From an uncultured Acinetobacter sp. (GTDB taxonomy: Bacteria > Pseudomonadota > Gammaproteobacteria > Pseudomonadales > Moraxellaceae), in the NCBI GenBank assembly GCA_913777945.1, contig CAJYTY010000010.1:1-64000 (forward strand): a stretch of DNA of 64,000 nucleotides, written 5' to 3'. The stretch's first letter is position 1, and every line of letters starts with the position of its first letter. Made by a program: the position numbers and the translations under genes. Positions 48,659-57,674 of the stretch are shown here, piece by piece. The notes under the pieces are model-generated. The model saw nothing but the letters and a program-made list of their open reading frames with translations. It searched no databases and was not told where the DNA came from.

Positions 48659-49000
48659 ATATGCATCCAGTGCACGCAATCTTTTGCTTAAAGATAGAGA
48701 AATTTTGCTAATCGAACAAGAGGATCAGCGTTGTGTTGATGAAATCATGTTTTATTTCTGGAGTTGTTTTGAATAATTTAGTGATCTAAAGCTCGTCTAT
48801 CAATTTATAAGATTTTTTCTATTGTATTTTAGATCGGATGCTTTGATCTAAAAGCGCTTGTGAGTTGAACATAACTTTAGTAGAAAGGCATAAAAATTGC
48901 TGTTAAAGCATGATAAAAATGGATTGATTAGTGACGCAGGCACAATTAAACTACGTCCATCATAACCTAATATAAATGCTGCATTATTTGGAGAGTATGC
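48659..49000. other. Spacer between recN and ppnP with three GATCTAAA copies
   Basis: No gene can be supported in these 342 bases. A perfect inverted repeat TTTTAGATC/GATCTAAAA (48827-48835, 48845-48853, spacer 9) and another GATCTAAA (48783-48790) suggest a regulator-binding array. It lies about 150 bases upstream of ppnP and about 170 bases upstream of recN. Confidence 0.45.
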
Positions 49001-49327
49001 ATGAGTTCAGTGCAGTTTGATCATGTTACGGTCATTAAAAAGTCAAATGTATATTTTGGTGGGGCATGTATCAGCCATACTGTACAATTTGAAGATGGTA
49101 CTAAAAAGACACTAGGTGTGATTTTACCTACTGAACAGGCATTAACTTTTGAAACACATGTGCCAGAACGTATGGAAATCATTTCTGGTGAATGTCGTGT
49201 AAAAATTGCAGATAGTACAGAAAGTGAGTTATTCCGCGCAGGTCAGTCTTTTTATGTCCCAGGAAATAGTGTTTTCCACATCGAGACTGATGAAGTGCTT
49301 GATTATGTATGTCATTTAGAAGGTTAA
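49001..49327 (+). CDS. ppnP: Pyrimidine/purine nucleoside phosphorylase PpnP
   Basis: A 108-residue small cupin (former DUF1255, YaiE). PpnP splits many nucleosides with phosphate into base and ribose-1-phosphate. The conserved parts are [37 protein letters not shown] and [12 protein letters not shown]. The length is close to the E. coli protein. GGAGAG precedes the ATG. A terminator follows. Confidence 0.92.
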   Translation: MSSVQFDHVTVIKKSNVYFGGACISHTVQFEDGTKKTLGVILPTEQALTFETHVPERMEIISGECRVKIADSTESELFRAGQSFYVPGNSVFHIETDEVLDYVCHLEG

Positions 49328-49364
49328 CCTATTCCGTTCTAAATCGAGTACACTATCGCTAAAG

Positions 49365-49396
49365 AAAATCCTGTAAAGCTACTTTGCAGGATTTTT
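49365..49396 (+). terminator. Intrinsic terminator after ppnP
   Basis: A 14-bp stem (49365-49378 with 49382-49395, one T-G pair) with a 3-base loop and a T run. Confidence 0.85.
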
Positions 49397-49446
49397 ATTT
49401 TTCAAAATCTCCCTTTATATATCGGGAATACTGCAAGAGGTCGTTC

Positions 49447-50196
49447 ATGGCAAAACCTGAATATTATTATGGCGTTCATTCGGTTGAGTCATTATTGGAG
49501 TTAGAGCCTGAACGCGTTTTGACTTTATTTACCTTAAAAGGTCGTGATGACCAGCGATTACAAAAGATTTTGCAACTCGCAGAACCTTTTGGGATTAGCG
49601 TCCAAAAGGCGAGTCGGGATAGTTTGGAAAAGCTTGCAGGCTTACCTTTTCATCAAGGTGTAGTGGCTGCAGTTCGACCACATCCAACCTTAAATGAAAA
49701 AGATTTAGACGAATTGATGCAGCAGTCACCAGATGCTTTGTTATTGGCATTAGATCAAGTGACTGATCCGCATAATCTCGGTGCATGTATTCGTACCGCA
49801 GCTGCGATGGGTGTTCAGGCGGTGATTGTACCACGTGATCGTTCGGCTAGTTTAACTCCGACGGCACGTAAAGTTGCAGCAGGTGGGGCGGAAAAAGTTA
49901 AGTTTATTCAAGTGACTAACTTAGCTCGAACCCTAGCTCATTTAAAAGAGACAACATATATGCGTGTTATTGGCACAATGCTAGATGAAAAAGCATTGCC
50001 AATTCAGCAATGTGACTTTAAGGGTGCAGTTGTCATTGTCATGGGTGCGGAAGATACGGGTTTAAGACCGATTACTCAGTCTCAATGTGATCATACGGTT
50101 TATATTCCAATGTCTGGTGATTTGCAAAGTCTAAATGTGAGTGTCGCAACTGGTATGGCACTTTATGAAGCATGTCGCCAGCGTAGTGTTGTATAA
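49447..50196 (+). CDS. rlmB: 23S rRNA (guanosine-2'-O-)-methyltransferase RlmB
   Basis: A 249-residue SpoU-family methyltransferase that modifies G2251 of 23S rRNA in E. coli. The N-terminal substrate-binding domain starts KPEYYYGVHSVESLLE. The knot motifs are LDQVTDPHNLGACIRTAAAM, VIVMGAEDTGLRP and IPMSGDLQSLNVSVATGMAL. The ATG at 49447 follows GAGGT and is the family start; the frame extends 21 codons upstream into the ppnP terminator. Confidence 0.95.
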   Translation: MAKPEYYYGVHSVESLLELEPERVLTLFTLKGRDDQRLQKILQLAEPFGISVQKASRDSLEKLAGLPFHQGVVAAVRPHPTLNEKDLDELMQQSPDALLLALDQVTDPHNLGACIRTAAAMGVQAVIVPRDRSASLTPTARKVAAGGAEKVKFIQVTNLARTLAHLKETTYMRVIGTMLDEKALPIQQCDFKGAVVIVMGAEDTGLRPITQSQCDHTVYIPMSGDLQSLNVSVATGMALYEACRQRSVV

Positions 50197-50226
50197 TTCA
50201 AGCAAGTATTGCCAATGTAATCTTAA

Positions 50227-51138
50227 ATGACTGCTCGTTCACAAGGTTATCTATTTGTTTTAATTACAATGTGTATTTGGGGGGGATTCACCATTTTCTC
50301 CCGTTTAAATTTACATTGGCATGTGAGTGCATGGGATTTGGTGGCAATGCGTTTTGCGATAGCCTTTCTTATTTTAATGCCTGTGCTCATTTATAAAAAA
50401 GATTTAGCTTTCTTATGGCATCCACGTCCAGTCATTTTAGCCTTAACAGGTGGTTTAGCCTATTGTCTGACCGTTTATACTGCTTTTTTGCAAGCACCAG
50501 CAGCCCACGCTGCAATTTTCTTAAATGGCTGTATTCCTTTATGTACGGCAGTTGCTGCTTATTTATTGTTTAGACAACCTTTTGATAAACATACTTGGTT
50601 AAGTCTTAGCATTATGTTAAGTGCGCTTGTATTGATGAGCTATCTGATGTTGCATGATCAAGCAGCCGCTTTTGGCTTAGGCGATTTACTTTTTTTTATC
50701 AGTGCTGTCTGGTGGGGAATTTTTACAGTATTGCTTAAACAATGGAAATTATCGGCTTGGCATTCCATGGCAAGCGTGGCAATTTGGTCAGCGATTATTT
50801 ATTTACCTGTATATATTTTATTTGTTCCAAAACATTTTCAAGAAGCAGAACCCATTCATTTAGTCATTCAAGGTTTATTTCATGGTGTATTGGTCGTAAT
50901 TATTGCGACATTGACCTATGTTGCTGCGATTGAGCGCTTAGGTGCATTTAAAACGGGTAGTATCGTTACTTTGGCACCTTTTATTGCTGCTGTGATTGCT
51001 GTTCCACTGCTTGATGAGCCTTTAAATGCAGCGATTGCTTGTGGTTTAGTAGGAATGGGTATTGGTGCATTACAGCCGTGGCGCTGGTTTAAAAAAGACA
51101 CGCTAAGTGAACGACTCGCGCAACAGAAGCAGGATTAA
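50227..51138 (+). CDS. EamA/DMT-family transporter
   Basis: A 303-residue inner-membrane protein with about ten hydrophobic helices in two EamA repeats (about 5-135 and 150-285). It is of the drug/metabolite transporter type. The substrate is unknown; relatives export amino acids or metabolites. It begins 31 bases after rlmB and may be co-transcribed. Its TAA overlaps the stop codon of the convergent coaE (51135-51138). Confidence 0.87.
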   Translation: MTARSQGYLFVLITMCIWGGFTIFSRLNLHWHVSAWDLVAMRFAIAFLILMPVLIYKKDLAFLWHPRPVILALTGGLAYCLTVYTAFLQAPAAHAAIFLNGCIPLCTAVAAYLLFRQPFDKHTWLSLSIMLSALVLMSYLMLHDQAAAFGLGDLLFFISAVWWGIFTVLLKQWKLSAWHSMASVAIWSAIIYLPVYILFVPKHFQEAEPIHLVIQGLFHGVLVVIIATLTYVAAIERLGAFKTGSIVTLAPFIAAVIAVPLLDEPLNAAIACGLVGMGIGALQPWRWFKKDTLSERLAQQKQD

Positions 51139-51740
51139 AATGCCTGCTCAGCGCTTTTTAGATATTTTAGATGTAATGGTTTTAGTTGTTGGTGAAGGTG
51201 CTCAAGTAAACCATCATTCATAACAATATCATTTGCGAGTAATTGCTTTTGAGTGCGAGGCATTTGTACCGCGATAATTTTTCGAATTTGTTCTTCATTT
51301 TGTCCATCCCTTTGACTTGCACGTTGTAGTTGTGTTTGTTCATTCGCATCGATGAGTAGGGTATGATGCACAAGTTCATGTTGATTGGTTTCAAAGAGAA
51401 GAGGCGAAACTAAAATAGCATAAGGGCTTTCTGCTTGTTGTAATTGTTGAATAATGGATTGGCGTATAGCAGGGTGAGTAATCTTTTCGAGAATTTCTCG
51501 CGCTTCTGGAAACTGGAATATATGTTCACGAAGTGCACGTCGATTCAGATTGCCATCTTCTAATAATACCCATTCTCCAAAAGAAAGTTGAATTTCTTTC
51601 AAAGCAGGTTGACCTAGTTCAACCACTTCACGAGCTACAATATCTGCATCGACTACAACAATTCCTTGGGATTCAAACCATTGCGTAGCTGCTGATTTGC
51701 CACTACCAATGCCACCAGTAATGCCCAAGATAAAACTCAT
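51135..51740 (-). CDS. coaE: Dephospho-CoA kinase CoaE
   Basis: CoaE phosphorylates dephospho-CoA, the last step to coenzyme A. The 201-residue product has the P-loop GITGGIGSGKSAA near its start, VVDADIVAREVVE, and the CoaE feature TLLIDANEQTQLQRASQRDG. The ATG at 51740 has AGGTGG five bases before it; an upstream GTG at 51749 would overlap pilD. It is the last gene of pilB-pilC-pilD-coaE, a very common order in gammaproteobacteria. Confidence 0.95.
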   Translation of the reverse strand: MSFILGITGGIGSGKSAATQWFESQGIVVVDADIVAREVVELGQPALKEIQLSFGEWVLLEDGNLNRRALREHIFQFPEAREILEKITHPAIRQSIIQQLQQAESPYAILVSPLLFETNQHELVHHTLLIDANEQTQLQRASQRDGQNEEQIRKIIAVQMPRTQKQLLANDIVMNDGLLEHLHQQLKPLHLKYLKSAEQAF

Positions 51741-51741
51741 A

Positions 51742-52602
51742 TTATCCACCTAGGTATATTTTCATAATTTGATTTCCCCATAAAAATGCAATCCAGCCAG
51801 CAATTGCAATATAAGGACCAAATGCAAAAGGTTGGTTTTCACCACGCATTTTTATCAAAATAATTCCAATAATTGCACCAACAACTGAAGAAAGTAGCAC
51901 AATTAGGGGTAGCATCATTGGTCCCATCCAAGCACCTAAAGCTGCAAGCAGTTTAAAATCACCATAGCCCATACCTTCCTTGCCCGTGACGAGTTTAAAG
52001 ATATAGTAAACAATCCATAAACATAGAAAGCCAATCAAATAGCCCCAAATCGCTGAACCAGCAGAAGTATAAATAGTGAAACTATTGATTCCCAAGCCTA
52101 GTGCGGCAAGTGGTAAGGTAAAGCGATCAGGTAATAGCTGTGTGTCGAAATCAATAAACGTTAATGTGATTAAGACCCAAGTGAGTATTAAGCCAAATAA
52201 CATTTGTACGGTCGCGCCAAATATAGCAACTACTATCAATGAGCAAATCATTGTTAATAATTCAATAAGTGGATAGCGAATACTAATTGGATTTTGACAA
52301 GAACCACATTTGCCACGAAGTATTAACCAACTAATTACAGGAATATTTTGATACCAGCGAATAGTAGATTTACATTTTGGACATGTAGATGGTGGGGTGC
52401 TTAAAGTTAATTTAGCTTCGTCTATTATAGGTTGTTCTGGATGTAATAACATTTGGCATTCATGATGCCATTCTTGTTCCATCATCTTTGGTGTTCTATA
52501 AATGACGACATTTAAAAAACTACCTACACACAGGCTGAAAAGACCAATAGTAATATATAACGCAGTTGGCTCATTTATAAAATAATTAATAATATCTTGC
52601 AT
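51742..52602 (-). CDS. pilD: Prepilin peptidase PilD
   Basis: A 286-residue inner-membrane aspartic protease that removes the leader from type IV pilins and from type II secretion pseudopilins, and methylates the new N-terminus. The zinc site CPKC...CGSC is near 73-100. The catalytic aspartates lie in TFIDFDTQLLPD and GMGYGDFKLL (GxGD). About seven membrane helices follow. It is two bases from pilC and one base from coaE. Confidence 0.96.
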   Translation of the reverse strand: MQDIINYFINEPTALYITIGLFSLCVGSFLNVVIYRTPKMMEQEWHHECQMLLHPEQPIIDEAKLTLSTPPSTCPKCKSTIRWYQNIPVISWLILRGKCGSCQNPISIRYPLIELLTMICSLIVVAIFGATVQMLFGLILTWVLITLTFIDFDTQLLPDRFTLPLAALGLGINSFTIYTSAGSAIWGYLIGFLCLWIVYYIFKLVTGKEGMGYGDFKLLAALGAWMGPMMLPLIVLLSSVVGAIIGIILIKMRGENQPFAFGPYIAIAGWIAFLWGNQIMKIYLGG

Positions 52603-52604
52603 AA

Positions 52605-53834
52605 TTAACCAACAACTGAACCCATTTGGAAGATAGGGAGGTACATTGCAATAACTAGACCACCAACAAGTACACCTAAAATTGCCATAATTAATGGTTC
52701 CATCATTGAGGTAAGACCATCAACAGCATTATCCACTTCGTTTTCAAAATGTGTTGCTACTTTATCTAACATACTATCTAGTGCACCTGATTCTTCGCCA
52801 ATTGCAACCATTTGAATTGCCATAGATGGAAAGCGATTAGAAACGCGCATTGCAAATTGTAGTTGTTGACCTGTCGCAACATCTTCACGAATTTTCATAA
52901 CAGCTTCTTCGTAAATCACATTATTTGTTGCACCTGCTGTGGATTCAAGAGCATCAATCAGTGGTACACCTGCTGCAAAAGTAGTTGCAAGCGTGCGGCT
53001 ATAACGCGCAATAATTGCTTTATAAACAAGATCACCGAAAATTGGTGCTTTTAGTGCCATTTTGTCTAAAAGATCGCGAAATTTTTTACTACGTTTTTTT
53101 GTTTCAAGAAAAGCTGTAATAATCGCTCCAATTACAAGAATCAGAATAAACCAATATTCTTGCATCCATTTTGACATATTAACGACCATTTGTGTGAATG
53201 CTGGGAGATCGGCACCAAATGAGTTGAAAAGATCTTGGAAAACGGGAACAACTTTGACCATTAAGATAATTGTAACAAGCACAGCCACAACTATGACTGC
53301 GATAGGATATTTCATGGCTTTTTTAATTTTTTGTTTTAAAAGTTCACTTTTTTCTTTATAAATCGCGACGCGATCCAGCATTGTTTCAAGAGCACCAGAT
53401 TGTTCGCCAGATTCAACAAGGGAGCAAAATAGATTATCAAAGTATTGTGGATACTTGCGTAATGCGCCTGCAAAAGTATTACCGCCTTCAACCTCTCCTT
53501 TAATGCCGAGTACAACCTCTCGCATAGAGGGATTTTCTAAACCTTCTGCAACGATCTCGAACCCTTGCACAAGTGGAACGCCTGCTTTCATCATTGTTGC
53601 TAATTGACGAGTAAAAATCGTAATATCTAATGTTGATACTTTTTTCTTCATTAAACCTTCGAGAATATTTTTGCGTTTTTCTCGAATATTTTTAATGGTA
53701 ATTCCTTGTTTTCGTAACGTGACTTTGGCTAAAGCCATATTACGTGCAGGTAACTCCCCTTTAATTTTAGCCCCTTTGCGATCTACGCCTTCATAAGCAA
53801 AAGTAGGCATCATTTGCGCTTTATTTGCTGCCAT
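52605..53834 (-). CDS. pilC: Type IV pilus inner-membrane platform protein PilC
   Basis: A 409-residue inner-membrane protein with two GspF domains (about 70-200 and 275-400). FTRQLATMMKAGVPLVQGFE and YSRTLATTFAAGVPLIDALE are the repeated signatures. PilC connects the PilB/PilT motors to pilus growth. The three membrane segments are about 175-200, 225-245 and 375-400. It lies 23 bases after pilB and two bases before pilD, in one operon. Confidence 0.96.
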   Translation of the reverse strand: MAANKAQMMPTFAYEGVDRKGAKIKGELPARNMALAKVTLRKQGITIKNIREKRKNILEGLMKKKVSTLDITIFTRQLATMMKAGVPLVQGFEIVAEGLENPSMREVVLGIKGEVEGGNTFAGALRKYPQYFDNLFCSLVESGEQSGALETMLDRVAIYKEKSELLKQKIKKAMKYPIAVIVVAVLVTIILMVKVVPVFQDLFNSFGADLPAFTQMVVNMSKWMQEYWFILILVIGAIITAFLETKKRSKKFRDLLDKMALKAPIFGDLVYKAIIARYSRTLATTFAAGVPLIDALESTAGATNNVIYEEAVMKIREDVATGQQLQFAMRVSNRFPSMAIQMVAIGEESGALDSMLDKVATHFENEVDNAVDGLTSMMEPLIMAILGVLVGGLVIAMYLPIFQMGSVVG

Positions 53835-53857
53835 GATATTAATCCTTTTTATTGATT

Positions 53858-55573
53858 TTATTCACTTGTTACGCGGTTAATTTCTTGCAAGGAGGTAATT
53901 CCTTGCATTACTTTTTTTAGTCCTGAGCGACGCAGATTATCAAAACCAGCTTTTTCTGAGGCCGCTGCAATTTGTAGTGCATTACCATCTTCCATGATGA
54001 TTTGAGAGATTGCAGGAGTGACCTTCATCACCTCATAAATACCTACACGTCCTTTGTACCCTTCTCGACATTCAGGGCAGCCAATCGGTTGAAATATCTG
54101 TAAATCTGGGTTCGATAAATCTTGTTCTGTAAACCCTAACTCTAAAAGACTTTGTTTAGGTACATCTACTGGTACTTTACATTGTGAGCATAAACGTCGT
54201 GCTAAACGTTGTGCGATGACAAGATTAACTGATGTTGCGATATTAAACGAAGGTACACCCATGTTGCGTAAGCGAGTTAAGGTTTCTGGTGCGCTGTTGG
54301 TGTGTAATGTTGACATCACCATATGACCTGTCTGAGCTGCTTTAATTGCAATTTCAGCAGTTTCGAGGTCACGAATCTCACCGACCATGATCACATCTGG
54401 ATCTTGACGTAGAAAAGCTTTCAGTGCAGCAGAGAAAGTTAACCCCGTTTTGGGATTCACGTTGACTTGGTTAATACCTTCCAAGTTAATTTCAACAGGA
54501 TCTTCCGCTGTTGAAATATTAGTATCCTCAGTGTTTAGAATATTTAAACCTGTATATAGAGATACGGTTTTACCTGAACCTGTTGGACCCGTAATCAGTA
54601 GCATTCCTTGAGGCTTTTCAAGTGCTTCCATGAATAATGCTTTTTGATCATCTTCATAGCCTAATGCTTCAATCCCAAGCATAGCACTTGATGGATCCAA
54701 AATACGCAGTACCAACTTTTCCCCAAACAGTGTGGGTAAAGAGTTTACACGGAAATCGATGGCTTTGGTTTTTGACAATTTGAGTTTAATACGACCATCT
54801 TGAGGCATTCGTTTTTCAGAGATATCCATTTGAGACATCACTTTTAAACGAGAAGCCAAGCGGGTTGCCATTTGTAAAGGAGGTGTAGCGATTTGACGTA
54901 GAACACCGTCTACACGATAACGCACACGATATGTTTTTTCGTAAGGCTCAAAATGTAAATCTGATGCACCCATCCGAATTGCATCAATTAAAAGCTTATT
55001 AATATATTTGACAATTGGAGATTCGTCACCTTGTGGTGATGCATCATCATCTTCTTGAGGAGAATCTTGATTAACATCAATATCTAAGTCGAAGTCTTCA
55101 CTGTCACCAAAATCGAAACTACCTGAATCACCGAAATGTTGTTCGATTAACTTTTCAAGTTTCGTATGCTCAACAATAATTGGTTCAATATTAAGTTTGG
55201 TATTGAAACGAATTGCATCTAATGCATCAATATTGGTTGGATTGCTCGTAGCAACATACAAAATTTGTCCACGTTGTATTAACGGAACAACACGATGTTT
55301 TTGTATGAGTTTATTGTCGGTTAATTCTCGAGGTAATAATCCAACATCGTAAACCGCCAAATCAAAAAGTGGTTCGCCAAATTCTACTGAGATGCTTTCT
55401 GCAATGGTAAGTGGAGAAAGACGATGTTGTTCGATTAAATGAGCAACAATATCTTGTTTGGCTTTCTTGGCTGCATCAATTGCATTCTGCATATTTGCAG
55501 CAGTCATATGACCATCTTCAACTAAACGTCGAATGAACCCCGAAAACTTTGGAGACGTATGTAATCCTGACAT
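53858..55573 (-). CDS. pilB: Type IV pilus assembly ATPase PilB
   Basis: A 571-residue hexameric motor ATPase that drives pilus extension. The N-terminal MshEN domain covers about 1-150, with an acidic Asp/Glu-rich linker near 155-185. Walker A GPTGSGKT lies near 329-336, and the Asp and His boxes follow (AEDPVEINLEG, LRQDPDVIMVGEIRD, GHMVMSTLHTN). The four zinc cysteines are in CSQCK and CPECREGY. The pilus serves twitching motility and, in Acinetobacter, DNA uptake. Confidence 0.97.
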   Translation of the reverse strand: MSGLHTSPKFSGFIRRLVEDGHMTAANMQNAIDAAKKAKQDIVAHLIEQHRLSPLTIAESISVEFGEPLFDLAVYDVGLLPRELTDNKLIQKHRVVPLIQRGQILYVATSNPTNIDALDAIRFNTKLNIEPIIVEHTKLEKLIEQHFGDSGSFDFGDSEDFDLDIDVNQDSPQEDDDASPQGDESPIVKYINKLLIDAIRMGASDLHFEPYEKTYRVRYRVDGVLRQIATPPLQMATRLASRLKVMSQMDISEKRMPQDGRIKLKLSKTKAIDFRVNSLPTLFGEKLVLRILDPSSAMLGIEALGYEDDQKALFMEALEKPQGMLLITGPTGSGKTVSLYTGLNILNTEDTNISTAEDPVEINLEGINQVNVNPKTGLTFSAALKAFLRQDPDVIMVGEIRDLETAEIAIKAAQTGHMVMSTLHTNSAPETLTRLRNMGVPSFNIATSVNLVIAQRLARRLCSQCKVPVDVPKQSLLELGFTEQDLSNPDLQIFQPIGCPECREGYKGRVGIYEVMKVTPAISQIIMEDGNALQIAAASEKAGFDNLRRSGLKKVMQGITSLQEINRVTSE

Positions 55574-55916
55574 CTGTCCGCCTTACTCACAATATGGTTA
55601 TAATAGCTATTCCCAAAATTATACTTTTGTTACGTAAAAATACTACTATAGAAAGTGTTGTTTTTTACTTGGTTCATATTGAAAAACTTGAACTGATCGA
55701 TTTTTTTACAAATTAATTTCTGATTTAGAGAGTAGCCTTCGCTAGAAATAAAGCAAACGATTGTAAAAAATCGACATATATATGTAAAAAGGGTGGAGAT
55801 TTTTTAGATCTGTTTTTTGTTGGTGGAAACCTAAACTGAAAAGAAAAACTGAATTTTATAAAAATACGTGTAAAATATGCAGCATTTTTTATAAATTAGT
55901 CGTAGGTGGGCGAAGT
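55574..55916. other. Divergent spacer between pilB and tpiA
   Basis: No gene in these 343 bases. They contain a long-spaced inverted repeat, CGATTTTTTTACA (55698-55710) and TGTAAAAAATCG (55762-55773), which differ by one T, and several A/T runs. Promoters for pilBCD and tpiA should lie here, but I could not select clear hexamers. Confidence 0.45.
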
Positions 55917-56708
55917 ATGTCGAATTCGGCGATTACCCCTTGGGTTATTGGCAATTGGAAAATGAATCCAATGCATGCGAATGCTTTCCAATTAATAGAA
56001 GAATTTAAGCAGTTACTACAACAGGATAATATTTCTCCTGAGCAATGTCATATTGGTGTAGCGCCCGTGACGATTGCGTTGACTGGTGTTCACGCTCAGT
56101 TAAAAGATGCAACCAGAGCTGTTTATACTGTGGCTCAGGATCTTTCTCGTGTGGCCGGTACTGGTGCTTACACAGGTGAGGTAAGTGCGGAACTATTAAA
56201 AGATAGTCAGATTGAATATGTATTGATTGGACATTCTGAGCGCCGTGAATTATTTGGTGACAACGTCAATATTTTAAAAGCAAAACTGCAAAATGCATTA
56301 AATGCAGGTTTGACGGTGATCTATTGCGTTGGCGAAAGCTTAGAGCAGCGTGAGCAAGGTGCTGCGGAACAAGTTGTATTACAACAAATTTGTGATATTG
56401 CATCCGTCGTTAAAGCTGAACAATGGCAAAATATTGTGATAGCGTATGAGCCGATTTGGGCCATTGGAACAGGGAAGACAGCTTCACCTGCGGATGCTCA
56501 AGCAATGCATGCAAAAATACGTGAAGGCTTAAAACAAATTACATCATTCGGTACAAACATGGCTATATTGTATGGCGGTAGTGTCAAAGCCGAGAATGCT
56601 GTTGAGTTGGCTGCATGTCCTGATATTAATGGCGCTTTGGTTGGAGGTGCATCACTCAATGCACAATCTTTTTATCAAATTGCAAAAGCATTTGCTCAAA
56701 GCAAATAA
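55917..56708 (+). CDS. tpiA: Triose-phosphate isomerase
   Basis: A 263-residue cytoplasmic enzyme interconverting dihydroxyacetone phosphate and glyceraldehyde 3-phosphate. The catalytic residues are Lys15 (GNWKMNP), His106 ([11 protein letters not shown]) and Glu178 ([11 protein letters not shown]). The phosphate loop [12 protein letters not shown] is intact. secG follows 12 bases later, as in many Acinetobacter-like and Pseudomonas genomes. Confidence 0.97.
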   Translation: MSNSAITPWVIGNWKMNPMHANAFQLIEEFKQLLQQDNISPEQCHIGVAPVTIALTGVHAQLKDATRAVYTVAQDLSRVAGTGAYTGEVSAELLKDSQIEYVLIGHSERRELFGDNVNILKAKLQNALNAGLTVIYCVGESLEQREQGAAEQVVLQQICDIASVVKAEQWQNIVIAYEPIWAIGTGKTASPADAQAMHAKIREGLKQITSFGTNMAILYGGSVKAENAVELAACPDINGALVGGASLNAQSFYQIAKAFAQSK

Positions 56709-56720
56709 TAGGAAGTAGAA

Positions 56721-57050
56721 ATGTATAGTTTTATACTCGTTGTACATATCATTTTAGCAGTTATGATTATTGGATTGGTTTTAGTACAACAAGGTAAGGG
56801 TGCTGAAGCGGGAGCGTCGTTTGGTGGCGGTGGTGCTGCTACGGTATTTGGTGCCTCAGGAGCGGGTAACTTTTTAACGCGCTTAACCGCGATTTTTACA
56901 GCCTTATTTTTTGCTACGAGTTTAACTTTGGCTGTTTTTGCAAAAAAACAAACAGCTGATGCGTATAGCTTAAAATCTGCTCAAACCGCGACCTCTGCAC
57001 CAGTAACATCGCCTGAAACTTCATCAAACGCACCTAAAACAACTGAATAA
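56721..57050 (+). CDS. secG: Preprotein translocase subunit SecG
   Basis: A 109-residue inner-membrane protein with two hydrophobic segments (about 2-22 and 52-74) around the conserved VLVQQGKGAEAGASFGGGG. SecG assists SecYE in protein export. The C-terminal tail (about 80-109) is Thr/Ser/Ala-rich and variable. AGGAAG stands before the ATG. tRNA-Leu and tRNA-fMet follow downstream, the classical gammaproteobacterial context. Confidence 0.95.
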   Translation: MYSFILVVHIILAVMIIGLVLVQQGKGAEAGASFGGGGAATVFGASGAGNFLTRLTAIFTALFFATSLTLAVFAKKQTADAYSLKSAQTATSAPVTSPETSSNAPKTTE

Positions 57051-57107
57051 GTTGAATTAGCACTTTCCTTTTTATATTTAAAGGAATAGAATGCGTCCCA
57101 CAAAGCT

Positions 57108-57192
57108 GCGGTGGTGGTGGAATTGGTAGACACGCTACCTTGAGGTGGTAGTGCTTTCGGGCGTGGGGGTTCAAGTCCCCCCTTCCGCACCA
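57108..57192 (+). tRNA. leuU: tRNA-Leu (anticodon GAG)
   Basis: An 85-nt class II cloverleaf with variable arm and encoded CCA. The anticodon stem CTACC/GGTAG closes the loop TTGAGGT. The T arm is GGGGG-TTCAAGT-CCCCC. The acceptor stem GCGGTGG/CTTCCGC has one T-T mismatch at the fifth pair and a G-T pair. secG precedes it, as leuU in E. coli. Confidence 0.95.
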
Positions 57193-57236
57193 AGCTTAAT
57201 AACCAGTAAGTTTGGTGTATGCAGTGATGTTGTTGA

Positions 57237-57313
<77 letters not shown>

Positions 57314-57359
57314 TTTGATTAAGGTGTAACTTAATCAAGCAAATATAGAAAAACTTAAA

Positions 57360-57387
57360 TTGACTTTTTTTTATATTTGTATATAAT
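57360..57387 (+). promoter_or_regulatory. Strong sigma70 promoter before the second tRNA-fMet
   Basis: TTGACT (57360-57365), a 16-base spacer and TATAAT (57382-57387), 13 bases before the tRNA. This is near-consensus and independent of the first copy. Confidence 0.75.
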
Positions 57388-57400
57388 TTTTGCACGTTGA

Positions 57401-57477
<77 letters not shown>

Positions 57478-57489
57478 AGTTTCTAAAAG

Positions 57490-57515
57490 AGGCTCACAAT
57501 AAGGTGGGCCTTTTT
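57490..57515 (+). terminator. Terminator after tRNA-fMet copy 2
   Basis: AGGCTCAC/GTGGGCCT (57490-57497, 57504-57511, one T-G pair) followed by a T run. Confidence 0.8.
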
Positions 57516-57548
57516 GCACAGTGGACTTCGGTTTTCTGTGTAATATAG

Positions 57549-57569
57549 GGGCGATTTACGCCCTTTTTT
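57549..57569 (+). terminator. Second terminator/attenuator before rimP
   Basis: GGGCG-ATTTA-CGCCC followed by six T, 33 bases after the first terminator. In E. coli metY-rimP-nusA is attenuated at a like place. The remaining 105 bases to rimP are leader. Confidence 0.75.
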
Positions 57570-57674
57570 ATTGGTTGTTTAGCTATCGTGTAGTGTTCGA
57601 CATCAATTGGTCAAATAGTCGTGCTTCACTATACGGTTAAGATTGATTGGCTCGCATGAGAGCGACGAGAGTAA

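Noticed and set aside
48501..48776. 91-codon plus-strand frame crossing the recN start
   Set aside because: Most of it is antisense to recN, it has no ribosome site, and it has no recognisable protein features.
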